Part shown: piece after piece, positions 28,371 through 38,336 of the stretch | Numbering within the stretch: the stretch's first letter is position 1 | Layout: each line of letters opens with the position of its first letter | Source: Alviniconcha marisindica | Taxonomy: Eukaryota; Mollusca; Gastropoda; Provannidae | Assembly: GCA_018857735.1 (NCBI GenBank) | Contig: JABMCL010000176.1 | Span: 266,001-330,000 of the forward strand | Length of the DNA stretch: 64,000 nucleotides | Direction of reading: 5' to 3' | The notes under the pieces: generated by a model | Database searches by the model: none | What the model was told of the DNA's origin: nothing | The model's input: only the letters and a program-made list of their open reading frames with translations | Program-made: the position numbers and the translations under genes

Positions 28371-29231
28371 CGCATAAGCACTATTTAGATATAACAAACG
28401 TCTGGACTGACATAATGATTTGTCCCAGAGTCTGCTAGTTCTCATAAGCACTATTTAGATATAACAAACGTCTGGACTGACATAATGATTTGTCCCAGAG
28501 TCTGCTAGTTCTCATAAGCACTATTTAGATATAACAAACGTCTGGACTGACGTAATGATTTGTCCCAGAGTCTGCTAGTTCTCATAAGCACTATTTAGAT
28601 ATAACAAACGTCTGGACTGACGTAATGATTTGTCCCAGAGTCTGCTAGTTCTCATAAGCACTATTTAGATATAACAAACGTCTGGACTGACGTAATGATT
28701 TGTCCCAGAGTCTGCTAGTTCTCATAAGCACTATTTAGATATAACAAACGTCTGGACTGACATAATGATTTGTCCCAGAGTCTGCTAGTTCTCATAAGCA
28801 CTATTTAGATATAACAAACGTCTGGACTGACATAATGATTTGTCCCAGAGTCTGCTATTTAGATATAACAAACGTCTGGACTGACATAATGATTTGTCCC
28901 AGAGTCTGCTAGTTCTCATAAGCACTATTTAGATATAACAAACGTCTGGACTGACGTAATGATTTGTCCCAGAGTCTGCTATTTAGATATAACAAACGTC
29001 TGGACTGACATAATGATTTGTCCCAGAGTCTGCTAGTTCTCATAAGCACTATTTAGATATAACAAACGTCTGGACTGACGTAATGATTTGTCCCAGAGTC
29101 TGCTATTTAGATATAACAAACGTCTGGACTGACATAATGATTTGTCCCAGAGTCTGCTAGTTCTCATAAGCACTATTTAAATATAACAAACGTCTGGACT
29201 GACGTAATGATTTGTCCCAGAGTCTGCTAGT
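28371..29231. repeat. Minisatellite, 70-bp unit with 124-bp higher-order repeat
   Basis: Units of 70 bp start CTCATAAGCACTATTTAGAT at 28371, 28441, 28511, 28581, 28651, 28721 and 28791. From about 28855 copies missing 16 bp (54-bp form, CTGCTATTTAGAT junction) alternate with full copies. Full copies in that half mostly carry TGACGTAA and short ones TGACATAA. It begins directly after a (CT)n tract (28304-28363). Confidence 0.96.
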
Positions 29232-29303
29232 TCCAGCACAACCTTTTCGCTCCCATGGTTGACTGCATGTCACAGTTCAGTGACGTCGCCCCGCCCTTCC
29301 AGT

Positions 29304-29480
<177 letters not shown>

Positions 29481-29930
29481 TGGTGGGGGTGGGGGGAGCG
29501 AAGGGTAGAAACCTGACTTCATGACAAACGGTAACTCCCCCCCCCCTTCCCACACACACCAGTGAGCCGTGTCAGTATCTGTCCAAAGTGATTTCAAGTT
29601 CACGCTGTGACGCATGCACAGCGTAGACCTACTCCACGGCTGTCTCTGGTCAGTAGGCGCGGTACGCAATGCTCTGTGATAACGGGTTTCCTCCCCCCCC
29701 CCTTCTTTCTTTCTTCTTCTCTTTCTCTGGCACCACAAAGCGAGACGCCGACGACAATGCCGCACACTGCGAGGCACCTCCAAAGTGCCTCCAAAGTGCA
29801 ATGACAAACGACGTCGTCCGCACCAAGAAAACGGGTATGAACAGGTGACACAGGCGCGCGATAAAATCATCTGGAAAAAAACCCGATTAGCTGAGTGGCA
29901 GACTACACTTAAATTTGTCTCCAGCAAAGG
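29481..29930. other. Unique-looking spacer, no gene
   Basis: About 450 bp with moderate GC, a C tract near 29535-29546 and a second near 29691-29702. No exon or RNA gene recognised. Confidence 0.5.
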
Positions 29931-30095
29931 TGAACCGGCTTGGCCCAGCGGTCAGGCGATAGGTGAACCGGCTTGGCCCAGCGGTCAGGCGGTAGGTGAA
30001 CCGGCTTGGCCCAGCGGTCAGGCGGTAGGTGAACCGGCTTGGCCCAGCGGTCAGGCGGTAGGTGAACCGGCTTGGCCCAGCGGTCAGGCGATAGG
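29931..30095 (+). repeat. Fivefold 33-bp amplification of a SINE box-A segment
   Basis: Five tandem 33-bp copies of a unit containing GAACCGGCTTGGCCCAGCGG and TCAGGCGGTAG. The last copy runs straight into the tRNA head of the SINE at 30062-30330. The unit equals the tRNA 5' end including Pol III box A (TGGCCCAGCGG). Confidence 0.9.
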
Positions 30096-30330
30096 CTGGT
30101 GAGCGGACGACGTCGGTTCGATTCCCCGCCTCGGCTCTCCTTTCTCTTCAACAGTTGTGGCCTGTAGATACTGTCTTGTGACTTTGCCCCTCACAATGAA
30201 TGAAACGTTAAAGTGGCTCTCGTCACTGCCCATCTTAATGCCGAAATCATTGTGGTGGTGATGGTGTAGTGTTAGGTATAGTTTCCTCTGTCCACAGCTC
30301 CTGGGATATCGGTCCCCACCACTTCCTTTC
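30062..30330 (+). mobile_element. tRNA-derived SINE with tandem 5' end
   Basis: Head: TTGGCCCAGCGG (box A), GGTTCGATTCCC (box B) and GCCTCGGCTC; body GACTTTGCCCCTCACAATGA and CACTGCCCATCTTAATG as in the two other copies. The 3' part diverges after about 30270 and no TTAC tail is seen before the GT microsatellite. Confidence 0.85.
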
Positions 30331-30700
<370 letters not shown>

Positions 30701-31357
30701 TAGTACTAGTTCCATATATCAAAAATGCACACATTCACCAACTCCTACAAGACTATCGTGCAGAGAGAGAGTGAGAGTTAAATAAGTCGAACGAAGGAAC
30801 GGGTCAAGAACAAAGCCCCCAACCAGGCGCCTTTGGCCACGATCTGACAGTTGACGGTAGGCAGGGAGGGAAGGGAGGGGCACGGCGAGCCTCTGTTGAC
30901 ACTGGGGTTTGATCGACGTGGGATCGATACGACAGCAAGCGGCTGGCGAGGGAAGTGTAACCTGTCTGAGTAACGCTGCTGGGTCGGCCTTCAGTGCAGA
31001 CCTGTGCAGGTGACGTGATTCAGTTCCCTGCTGAGTTTGGGCCGTGTGCACAGTAGGTCAGCACACTACCACCGCTACGGCTACCTCCCAGTGAGGAAGA
31101 CATTGTGACTGGCGATTCCTGAAGCGTGATTTCTTTGCAGGTGCTGTGCTTTGTTCTTTACTGCGGGGCTTGTCGGTTACACGAAGCATTTTGCCAAATA
31201 GCGGAGTTGGTACCCTGTGTAGCGTGCAGGTAGCTGTGGACTGAAGAGTGTCATGACCAGGATTAGATAGGTGATAGGTGTCGTGTGAGGGTGATACCTG
31301 TTTATCTTTGTCACGGTACTCCGTTTACTTCTTGTGTCGCCACAGTGAGCGAGCAGG

Positions 31358-31436
<79 letters not shown>

Positions 31437-31566
31437 GTGTGGGCACTCGCGCGTGCTTGCGTGTGTGTTTGTATAAGACAGTGTGTGTGTTGTTTGGATT
31501 GAGCAGCTGTGTGTGGTGTTGTGTTGGTGTTGTGTGTGTGTGTGTGTTGTGTAGTGTGTGTGTTCG

Positions 31567-31633
<67 letters not shown>

Positions 31634-32213
31634 GCTTAACATAATTTTCAGTTATGATCATGTTGATTGGCAGTCTATGACTCGTAACTGCGACTTCTTA
31701 GTACATGCTTATCATCAGTGCTTTTAGACTTTAGAACGCATGAACACTTTGCCCACACACAACTAATGCAGAACTGTGTATACTCCCATTGATCTCACTG
31801 TCTGACCTGCTTAAGTATATATCGTGGCTAAATGGTTTCAGTCTCACCCAAAGCAAAACGCGAATCGTTTCATCGTGTTCCGTCGAGTGGAGAGTCAGTG
31901 AAGAGAACAGGCAGGTAGTGGCTACTGACCCCAACTAGTCCGCTACAGCTGCTGTCTGCAGGCTACACGTCAGAGAGCTGTCACTGGAACAACTCCACAG
32001 ACCAGACTCTTTTTTTCTTCTTCTTTTTTTTTTGGCCACAGGCAAGCGCGGCGAGCAGGAGGACACTTTCGTTCGCTTCAGTGACCTTGAGCGTTATTGT
32101 CTGAATTAGCAAACTGTGACCAGTACTGTGGCCTGTACCTGCCCTCGTGTCCAAAGGAATCCTCACATCAAGTTTCATGTCAATAGGTTGGACGGGTCGA
32201 CTACCAAATGATG

Positions 32214-32264
<51 letters not shown>

Positions 32265-33157
32265 ACACCACACACACACACACACACCACACACACACAC
32301 ACACCACACCACACACACACACACACCCACACACACACCACACCACACACACACACACCACACCACACACACACACACACACACAGAGGGTCGGTGCTGT
32401 TATGTAAGGAACTTATCCTGGCTGAAAATAGCAGTCCTCACATAACCATGCAGTGCATAAGAACAGTTTAACGCAGCTTCGGCTGGCCCTCGGATGACGA
32501 CTAAGAGCTTCTGGTCGTGTACCGTAACCACCCCACGTCACACGCTGCACCCGGCTGTTGCCCGTGTCCTCCGCTTGCTTTACACTGAACCTAACTGGGT
32601 GGTCTCGTAGTTGTGTTCATAGGGGTTTTGTTCTTGTTCAGCACCATGTGTGGACGTTAAGCACCATGTTTACTTACTTACTTACTTACTTACTTACTGT
32701 TCTTGTTGAACAAAGCATGTTTACAAGAGAGAAAGGATAGGTTTAAGACACAATCTTTGCGTATCTCGATAGGTAAACACTAGATGTCATCTACACTGGT
32801 AGAGGTATTTAGCGTCTCTCTTTAACCTTACTCAGCTAATGCCACCCGATAATGTTCACTCAAGAGTTTTGTCAAGCGCAAACATTTTTCAACAGACTGT
32901 ATTTTATTTTTATTTTTATTTTTAACGCAGAAGAAGAAGAAGAAGAAGAAGTACACCTAATCTGTGTGCTCTTTATTCTCGATCAATACAATCAGTGTGT
33001 CGAATCAATGTTTTGAGCATATATACAGAGTTATGACGACCGCTTTTGTATTGTTACTGGAACTACTTACGCGTCAGTGAAGCCAGTAATGAAGTCGGTA
33101 CGCCAAGAGGCCCTGGCTGATTCCCTTCTCAGTACTGTTCCTCTGGTGTTGCAGGTT
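30701..33157. other. No coding exon recognised; repeats and possible 5' leader region
   Basis: Moderately GC-rich sequence at 30770-31340, then (CT)n 31364-31434, (GT)n 31570-31632, (CA)n with CCAC interruptions 32215-32385, and AAGAAG repeats near 32935-32951. Phrases such as CATCAAGTTTCATGTCAATA (32167) look like interspersed-repeat text next to the CA run. Untranslated exons of the coiled-coil gene could lie here, but none can be defined. Confidence 0.5.
32639..32697 (+). mobile_element. 59-bp SINE-tail insertion with 10-bp target duplication
   Basis: Segment with GACGTTAAGCACCATGTTTA then (CTTA)n, equal to the 3' end of the SINE family. It is flanked by TGTTCTTGTT at 32629-32638 and 32698-32707. 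Extreme 5' truncation. Confidence 0.8.
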
Positions 33158-36100
33158 ATGGCACACAAAGGAAAGGCGACGGTAGGCCATGAACAAATCT
33201 CTGTCTGTCTGTCTGTATCTCTGTCTGTCTGTCTCTGTTTTTCTGTCTACACGTATCTCTGTCTGTCTGTCTCTGTTTTTCTGTCTACACGTATCTCTGT
33301 CTGTCTGTCTCTGTCTGTCTCTGTTTTTCTGTCTACACGTATCTCTGTCTGTCTGTCTCTGTCTGTCTGTCTGTCTGTCTCTGTCTGTCTCTGTTTTTCT
33401 GTCTACACGCATCTCTATCTGCCCCCCTCCTCTCTGTTAGTCTCAGATCTCTCTCCCTCTCTTTCCCCATCTCCCCCTCTCTGTCAGTGTCTCTGTTTCT
33501 CTGGGTGCGTAACTCTGTCTGTCTTCTGTCTGTCTGTCTGTCTGTCTTTCTCTCTCTCTCTCTCACTCTCTCTCTCTCTCTGTGCGTATCTCTGTCTGTT
33601 TATTTCTCATCTCTGTCCTTTCTGTCTGTCTGTCTATATCTCTTTCTCTCTCTCTGTCTCTCTCGTAATGCAGTATTTGAAGCATTCAAGCATGGCATGC
33701 ACTCACTGTTGTGCTTCCTCGACTTTCAAACGTTGATCCACTTTAACACACAGGACCGGAAATCGAGTGAAACCGGCTGTGTGTCGATAGCTTATTCCAT
33801 TCCTGTCAACACCACCATCATTCCTTCCGTTTCCCGCGGACTTTCTGCGGGCTATCTTTGTGTGATATGTGTGATGGCTATGACGCTTTTCCCCCCGTGT
33901 GCAGTCCCCGAATAGCCAGTAGCCAACTTTGTGTGATCTGTGTACGGTTCTGATGTTCCTCCGATTTGCCCCCGTGTGCAGTCCCCGAATAGCCAGCAGC
34001 CAAACGGTGTGTGCTGTGTGTTCAAACGGTTGTGAGATGTTGTATTGGCCCCCTTGCAGCCCCCAGAGAACCAGCAAGTGAACAGTGTGTGTGCTGTGTG
34101 AACGGTTGTGAGATGTTGTGTTGGCCCCCTTGCAGCCCCCGTAGAACCAGCAAGTGAACAGTGTGTGTGCTGTGTGTTCAGACGGTTGTGAGATGTTGTG
34201 TTGGCCCCCTTGCAGCCCCCGTAGAACCAGCAAGTGAACGGTGTGTGTGCTGTGTGTTCAAACGGTTGTGAGATGTTGTGTTGGCCCCCTTGCAGCCCCC
34301 GTAGAACCAGCAAGTGAACGGTGTGTGTGCTGTGTGTTCAGACGGTTGTGAGATGTTCTTTTGGCCCCCTTGCAGCCCCCGGAGAGCGGGATGAACGTGG
34401 TGGGCCAGGGACTGCAGGGCCGGGGGGAGGGGCAGCAGCAGAAGGAGGGGGGCGGGGCCGAGGAGGTCGCTGGGCCCGTGCTCGTGCCCTCTGCCGGCGT
34501 GTCCGTGGCCTGGTGCAGCCAGCCCAACTCTCCTAAAGACTTCGCTATGGTGGACCAGGTGGGTCACTGTGCTGGGAGCTGTAAATCATGTGTCTGCAGA
34601 CTTTGTGGAGTTAGTGCAGCCTAGAGCGGTCAGGCCAGACTCGTGGAGTTAGTGCAGCCTAGAGCGGTCAGGCCAGACTTGCGCCGCCAGGTTACGGTGG
34701 GCGAGGTGGGTCACTGTGCTGGAAGCTACGTGTGTGCAGGTCTGTGTAGTTATTGCAGCCTAGTGCGGTCAGGCCAGACTTGTACCGTCACGTTACGGTG
34801 GCCGGATCAGCGGGAAGGGGAACTGACCGAGGAGTGCTGAGACCTGGACCTTGGCCGGCGATGGGAGCGGCGGTGAGTAAGGCCTCCACTCGGCGGCGAG
34901 TGAGGTACAAACGCAGGGCATGCAGGAGGCGGCACGCGACGGATGTGTCTGTTTGAATCGGCCACAGGTACATGCTGCGGTCGGACTCTGCACTAGCAAG
35001 ACGGAGAAGTCTGTGCATTCCTTAAGCTCTCCTGCACGGCCGCGACAGCGCAAGCCTGTTTTCTGTTTCTCTTTCGCGCAGTTTCCCCCAGTATTATGTC
35101 CCAGTTAATGGCCTCCCACACGCCCCTTCCCCAGGTGATGGCGGTCAACCGAAGCCTGGTGCAGCAGATCGACACGCTGAGGCTCCGCCTGCAGGTGGAC
35201 ACGCGTCACCACGACGCCTCGCGCAGCGCCCTGCAGCAGCTGGGCGAGGACAAGCTGAAGGAGAAGGAGACGCGCATCGACGAGCTGAAGGGCGAGCTGC
35301 GGCACAAGGAGCAGGCGGTCAAGGCGCTGACGGACGAGAACCACCAGAAGCGGTCCGAGATCCACAGTCTGCAGCACACCATCAACGCCCTCAAGGAGGA
35401 CGTGGAGGTCTCCAAGACCTACGTGGAAGAGATCCAGGACAGTCTGCACGTCCTGCAGGTAATCCCCAACAAGTCTAGCTCTTTCGTCTCACCAGACCTT
35501 CAAGATTGATGGCGGAGAACATTCAGGACAGTCTCCTCATCCTCAAGGTAATCGCTAACAAGTCTGTTGTCTCTCAGGAAACTTTCAATATTGCTGATGG
35601 ATGACATCCAGGACAATCTCCAGATCATCCGGGTAATCGCAATCGCTTGGCAATCGCTTGATTGTCAAGTGGATTTTGATGTTGATAATGTACAGCGCCG
35701 TGAGGTGGTAAATGTTTACGGGGTGTAGCGCTACACAAGAGTTATTATTATAAGTCTGTTCATTTCTCTCATGAAACTCCCAAGACTGCCCACTGAACGT
35801 CACCTACGCCTTGAACCCGAAAGACATGATGTAGGATGCACCGAGTGACACCAGGACAGTTTCCACAACCTCCAGGTAATTCCCAACAACTATGTTGTCT
35901 CTCATGAACTTTCCAGTCTGCTGGTGAAAGACATCATCCGCTGGAACGCCCGCTGTGCCTTGAAGCCACAGGACATAGAGGTAGATGAAATCCAGGACAA
36001 CCCCCCTCCACCCCCCCTCCCCCCACCTCCATGCCACCCTTTAGAAGTCTATTGTCTCTCGTGAAACTTTCAAGACTGCTGGTGGATGACATCTAGGACA

Positions 36101-37757
36101 GTCTTCACATCTTCCAGGTAACGTGCAGCAAGTCCGTTGTCTCTAATGAAACTATCAAGGTTGCTTGTCTCTCGTAAGATGCTGCAGATTGCTCGCTATA
36201 CATATCACAGCCTTGCGTGAAGCCCGCACAGGACTCATAGGCCCCAAAGACCACGTGGACGACGTCCAGAAGAACCCCATCCGTAACTGTAGTGTGTGTC
36301 GGTCTGTGTGGACAGGTCCAAAAGAGCCCTGTACTGTCCGTAACTGTGGTTTGTGTCGGTCTGTGTGGACAGGTCCGAAAGAGCCCTGTACTGTCGGTAA
36401 CTGTGGTGTGTGTCGGTCTGTGTGGACAGGTCCGAAAGAGCCCTGTACTGTCGGTAACTGTGGTGTGTGTCGGTCTGTGTGGACAGGTCCGAAAGAGCCC
36501 TGTACTGTCGGTAACTGTGGTGTGTGTCGGTCTGTGTGGACAGGTCCGAAAGAGCCCTGTACTGTCGGTAACTGTGGTGTGTGTCGGTCTGTGTGGACAG
36601 GTCCGAAAGAGCCCTGTACTGTCGGTAACTGTGGTGTGTGTCGGTCTGTGTGGACAGGTCCGAAAGAGCCCTGTACTGTCGGTAACTGTGGTGTGTGTCT
36701 GTCTGTGTGGACAGGTCCGAAAGAGCCCTGTACTGTCCGTAACTGTGGTGAGTGTCGGTCTGTGTGGACAGGTCCGAAAGAGCCCTGTACTGTCCGTAAC
36801 TGTGGTGTGTGTCGGTCTGTGTGGACAGGAGGAAAAGGAGAAGCTGGAGTCGGGAGCGGCGTACCAGGAGAAGGAGGACCTCATCCGGCGGCTGAACAAG
36901 GAGGTGTCGGAGATGCGCAGCAACCTGAGCAAGCTGGAGCGGGAGCTGGCCAAGGCCAAGGAGGTCATCTCCGCCCAGGGCAGCAAGCTCCGGCTGCTGG
37001 ACCACGAGAAGCACAACATGCACGTGAAGTTCAAGGACGAGCTGGCACGTGCTACACAGACCATGCGACACGAGGTGGAGAAGATGCGAGAAGTGAGTGA
37101 GTTACTTGTGCGTCACCGAGTTGGAGCATCAGTGGGGTCATCAGCCTGCTTATCACTCTGGGCATTTGATCGTCAGTTTGGCCCGGTATTAATTGTTTGG
37201 TTATCAGTTTAAAATCAGCATTAGTTTGGTTATCAGTTTAAACATCAGCATTAGTTTGAGCATCAGTTTGCTTATCAGTTTGAATATCATCATCAGTTTG
37301 GACATGAACATCAGTTTGATTATGAACCCCAACGTCAACCCCTTTCGTAACCATTTTACCGGTCACGCATTTAAAGAGGTGAACACTTGTTAAGGGTAAG
37401 GGGGGAAGGCCGAGGGGGTGGGGGTGGGGGTAGACGCGGGGTTTCACCGTTTTTGAAAATACGATGCCCCAGCACACTTTGTTGGGCCGCACCAGAGATA
37501 CGAGAGTGAAACACCGACTGCTGTACCGCTGTGTGCAGGTGATGCGGGGTCAGTGGGAGGAGATGCGCGTGCTGCGGCAGCAGAACGAGGGCATGCGCAG
37601 CGACATCAAGGAGATCAAGGACATGCTGCTCGGGGAGGCCGGGGCCGAGCCGCTGGGCCCCACCTACAACATGGGGGCGCTGAAACCCTCGCTGCCGGCC
37701 CTCACCAACGGCTCGCGCCGGGGTCTGGCGGCCGGCAGGAAGAAGCCGCTCGGCTGA
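33158..37757 (+). CDS. Coiled-coil protein, unnamed
   Basis: Four firm exons, all phase 0: 34376-34558, 35135-35458, 36829-37092, 37539-37757 (TGA). A proposed first coding exon, 33158-33181 (MAHKGKAT), has a strong acceptor before GTTATG, a GT donor and the right phase; it is less certain. Total about 337 codons. Codon use is strongly GC-rich and unlike its introns. Residues about 9-69 are Gly/Gln-rich and end AWCSQPNSPKDFAMVDQ. About 70-300 is nearly continuous heptad coiled coil (VQQIDTLRLRLQ, KEKETRIDELKGELRHKEQ, EEIQDSLHVLQ, RLNKEVSEMRSNLSKLERE, MRVLRQQNEGMRSDIKEIK). The tail is Gly/Pro/Arg-rich (RRGLAAGRKKPLG). No enzymatic domain, signal or membrane segment; probably a structural or centrosome/cilium-type scaffold, but I do not recognise the family. 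Tandem arrays abut four of its splice junctions. Confidence 0.82.
33196..33670. repeat. GTCT/CTGT microsatellite in intron 1
   Basis: Compound CTGTCTGTCT/CTCTGTTTTT repeats; within them a roughly 35-bp phrase TTTTTCTGTCTACACG recurs four times (33237-33410). Begins 14 bp after the donor of the proposed first exon. Confidence 0.9.
33895..34375 (+). repeat. 80-bp minisatellite carrying acceptor plus exon start
   Basis: About five to six copies, the last being the real junction. Each contains TTGGCCCCCTTGCAGCCCCC, that is pyrimidine tract, AG and the first bases of the exon at 34376, followed by a diverged GTAGAACCAGCAAGTGAACG in place of the coding GGAGAGCGGGATGAACG. Left-most copies (about 33893 and 33973) are the most diverged (GTGTGCAGTCCCCGAATAGC). 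Confidence 0.9.
34559..34815 (+). repeat. Duplicated donor-side segment after exon 34376-34558
   Basis: GTGGGTCACTGTGCTGGGAG directly follows the exon (CCAG|GTGGGT). It recurs at about 34706 as GAGGTGGGTCACTGTGCTGG. Between them GTTAGTGCAGCCTAGAGCGG is repeated two to three times. Confidence 0.8.
35420..36175 (+). repeat. Decayed tandem copies of an exon end and donor
   Basis: The true exon end GAGATCCAGGACAGTCTGCA...CTGCAG|GTAATCCCCAACAAGTCT is followed by about four more degenerate versions: about 35511-35600 (AACATTCAGGACAGTCTCCT...AAG|GTAATCGCTAACAAG), 35601-35640 (GACATCCAGGACAATCTCCA...CGG|GTAATCGC), 35850-35910 (CAGGACAGTTTCCACAACCT CCAG|GTAATTCC) and 36085-36135 (CTAGGACAGTCTTCACATCT TCCAG|GTAACGTG). 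Each keeps a GT donor-like step, followed by GTTGTCTCTC-ATGAAACTTTC. A 110-bp interspersed repeat interrupts copy 2. Confidence 0.85.
36280..36828 (+). repeat. 57-bp minisatellite carrying an acceptor
   Basis: Nine to ten copies of a 57-bp unit containing GTCGGTCTGTGTGGACAGGT and CCGAAAGAGCCCTGTACTGT. The last copy is the real acceptor, GTCTGTGTGGACAG|GAGGAAAAGGAG; the array's GGTCCGAAAGAGCC resembles a mutated exon start. Because 57 is divisible by three, long spurious frames stay open on both strands. Confidence 0.93.
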
Positions 37758-38336
37758 TGCCGCAGCCAGCTTCCTGGGCTGCGGGTGTACGTGCATCTTC
37801 TCTCGCCGGAAGCTGGCGCGCTTGAGTGCGTGTCCGCCATTGCTTGGTTTGCTCCGATCGCCTGCACGGGGTTTCAAGGCTCGGATCTTGGACTGACCAG
37901 GAGGTACGCTGACCTCCCGCCATGCAAACATTCCAAGGTGCAGAACTACGTTTTGGACTGATTGAAAACGGATGCCTTTGTGTGTGTTGTCTGCAAATTC
38001 TAGATATGTGTGGAGTTGAGAGGCTGTGTCGTTGTATGGAGTGTGTGTGTGACGTGACTACTGGATCCCTACCGCCTTTTTTAAGACGCTGCTGCACAAA
38101 CTTGTTGACGCGACCGGCTACCCACCTGAGTGAGATTCTGGCTGCACGAAACTGGATCATTCCTACCACGAGGACGGTGCTGACGTCACAGGCGCCGCTC
38201 GCCATTTTTGCACGCTCCAGCCTCGCGTTCGATCTCATGACCCTGCGTGACCTACTTCGTCAAGCAATAGTCACCATACGTATCGACTGACAGTCCTGCG
38301 TGGTGATCGATAGTCCCACGTAGCGATAATAATAAA
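37758..38336 (+). other. 3' UTR of the coiled-coil gene with AATAAA
   Basis: Non-coding after TGA at 37755-37757. AATAAA at 38331-38336 is the first canonical signal; ATTAAA near 38825 is an alternative. The AAACTGGATCATTCCTACC...TGACGTCACAGG region shows no clear frame. Confidence 0.5.

Noticed and set aside
30719..31080. tRNA-like or SINE-like text (GTAGCCGTAGCGGTGGTAGT, minus strand)
   Set aside because: No convincing box A/box B spacing and no cloverleaf could be drawn.
34178..34567. Minus-strand frame across the coiled-coil exon and its upstream array
   Set aside because: Antisense of a well-supported exon plus an 80-bp repeat.
36105..37100. Roughly 300-codon Cys-rich and His/Thr-rich frames on both strands
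   Set aside because: Produced by a 57-bp tandem repeat whose length is a multiple of three; only 36829-37092 is coding.
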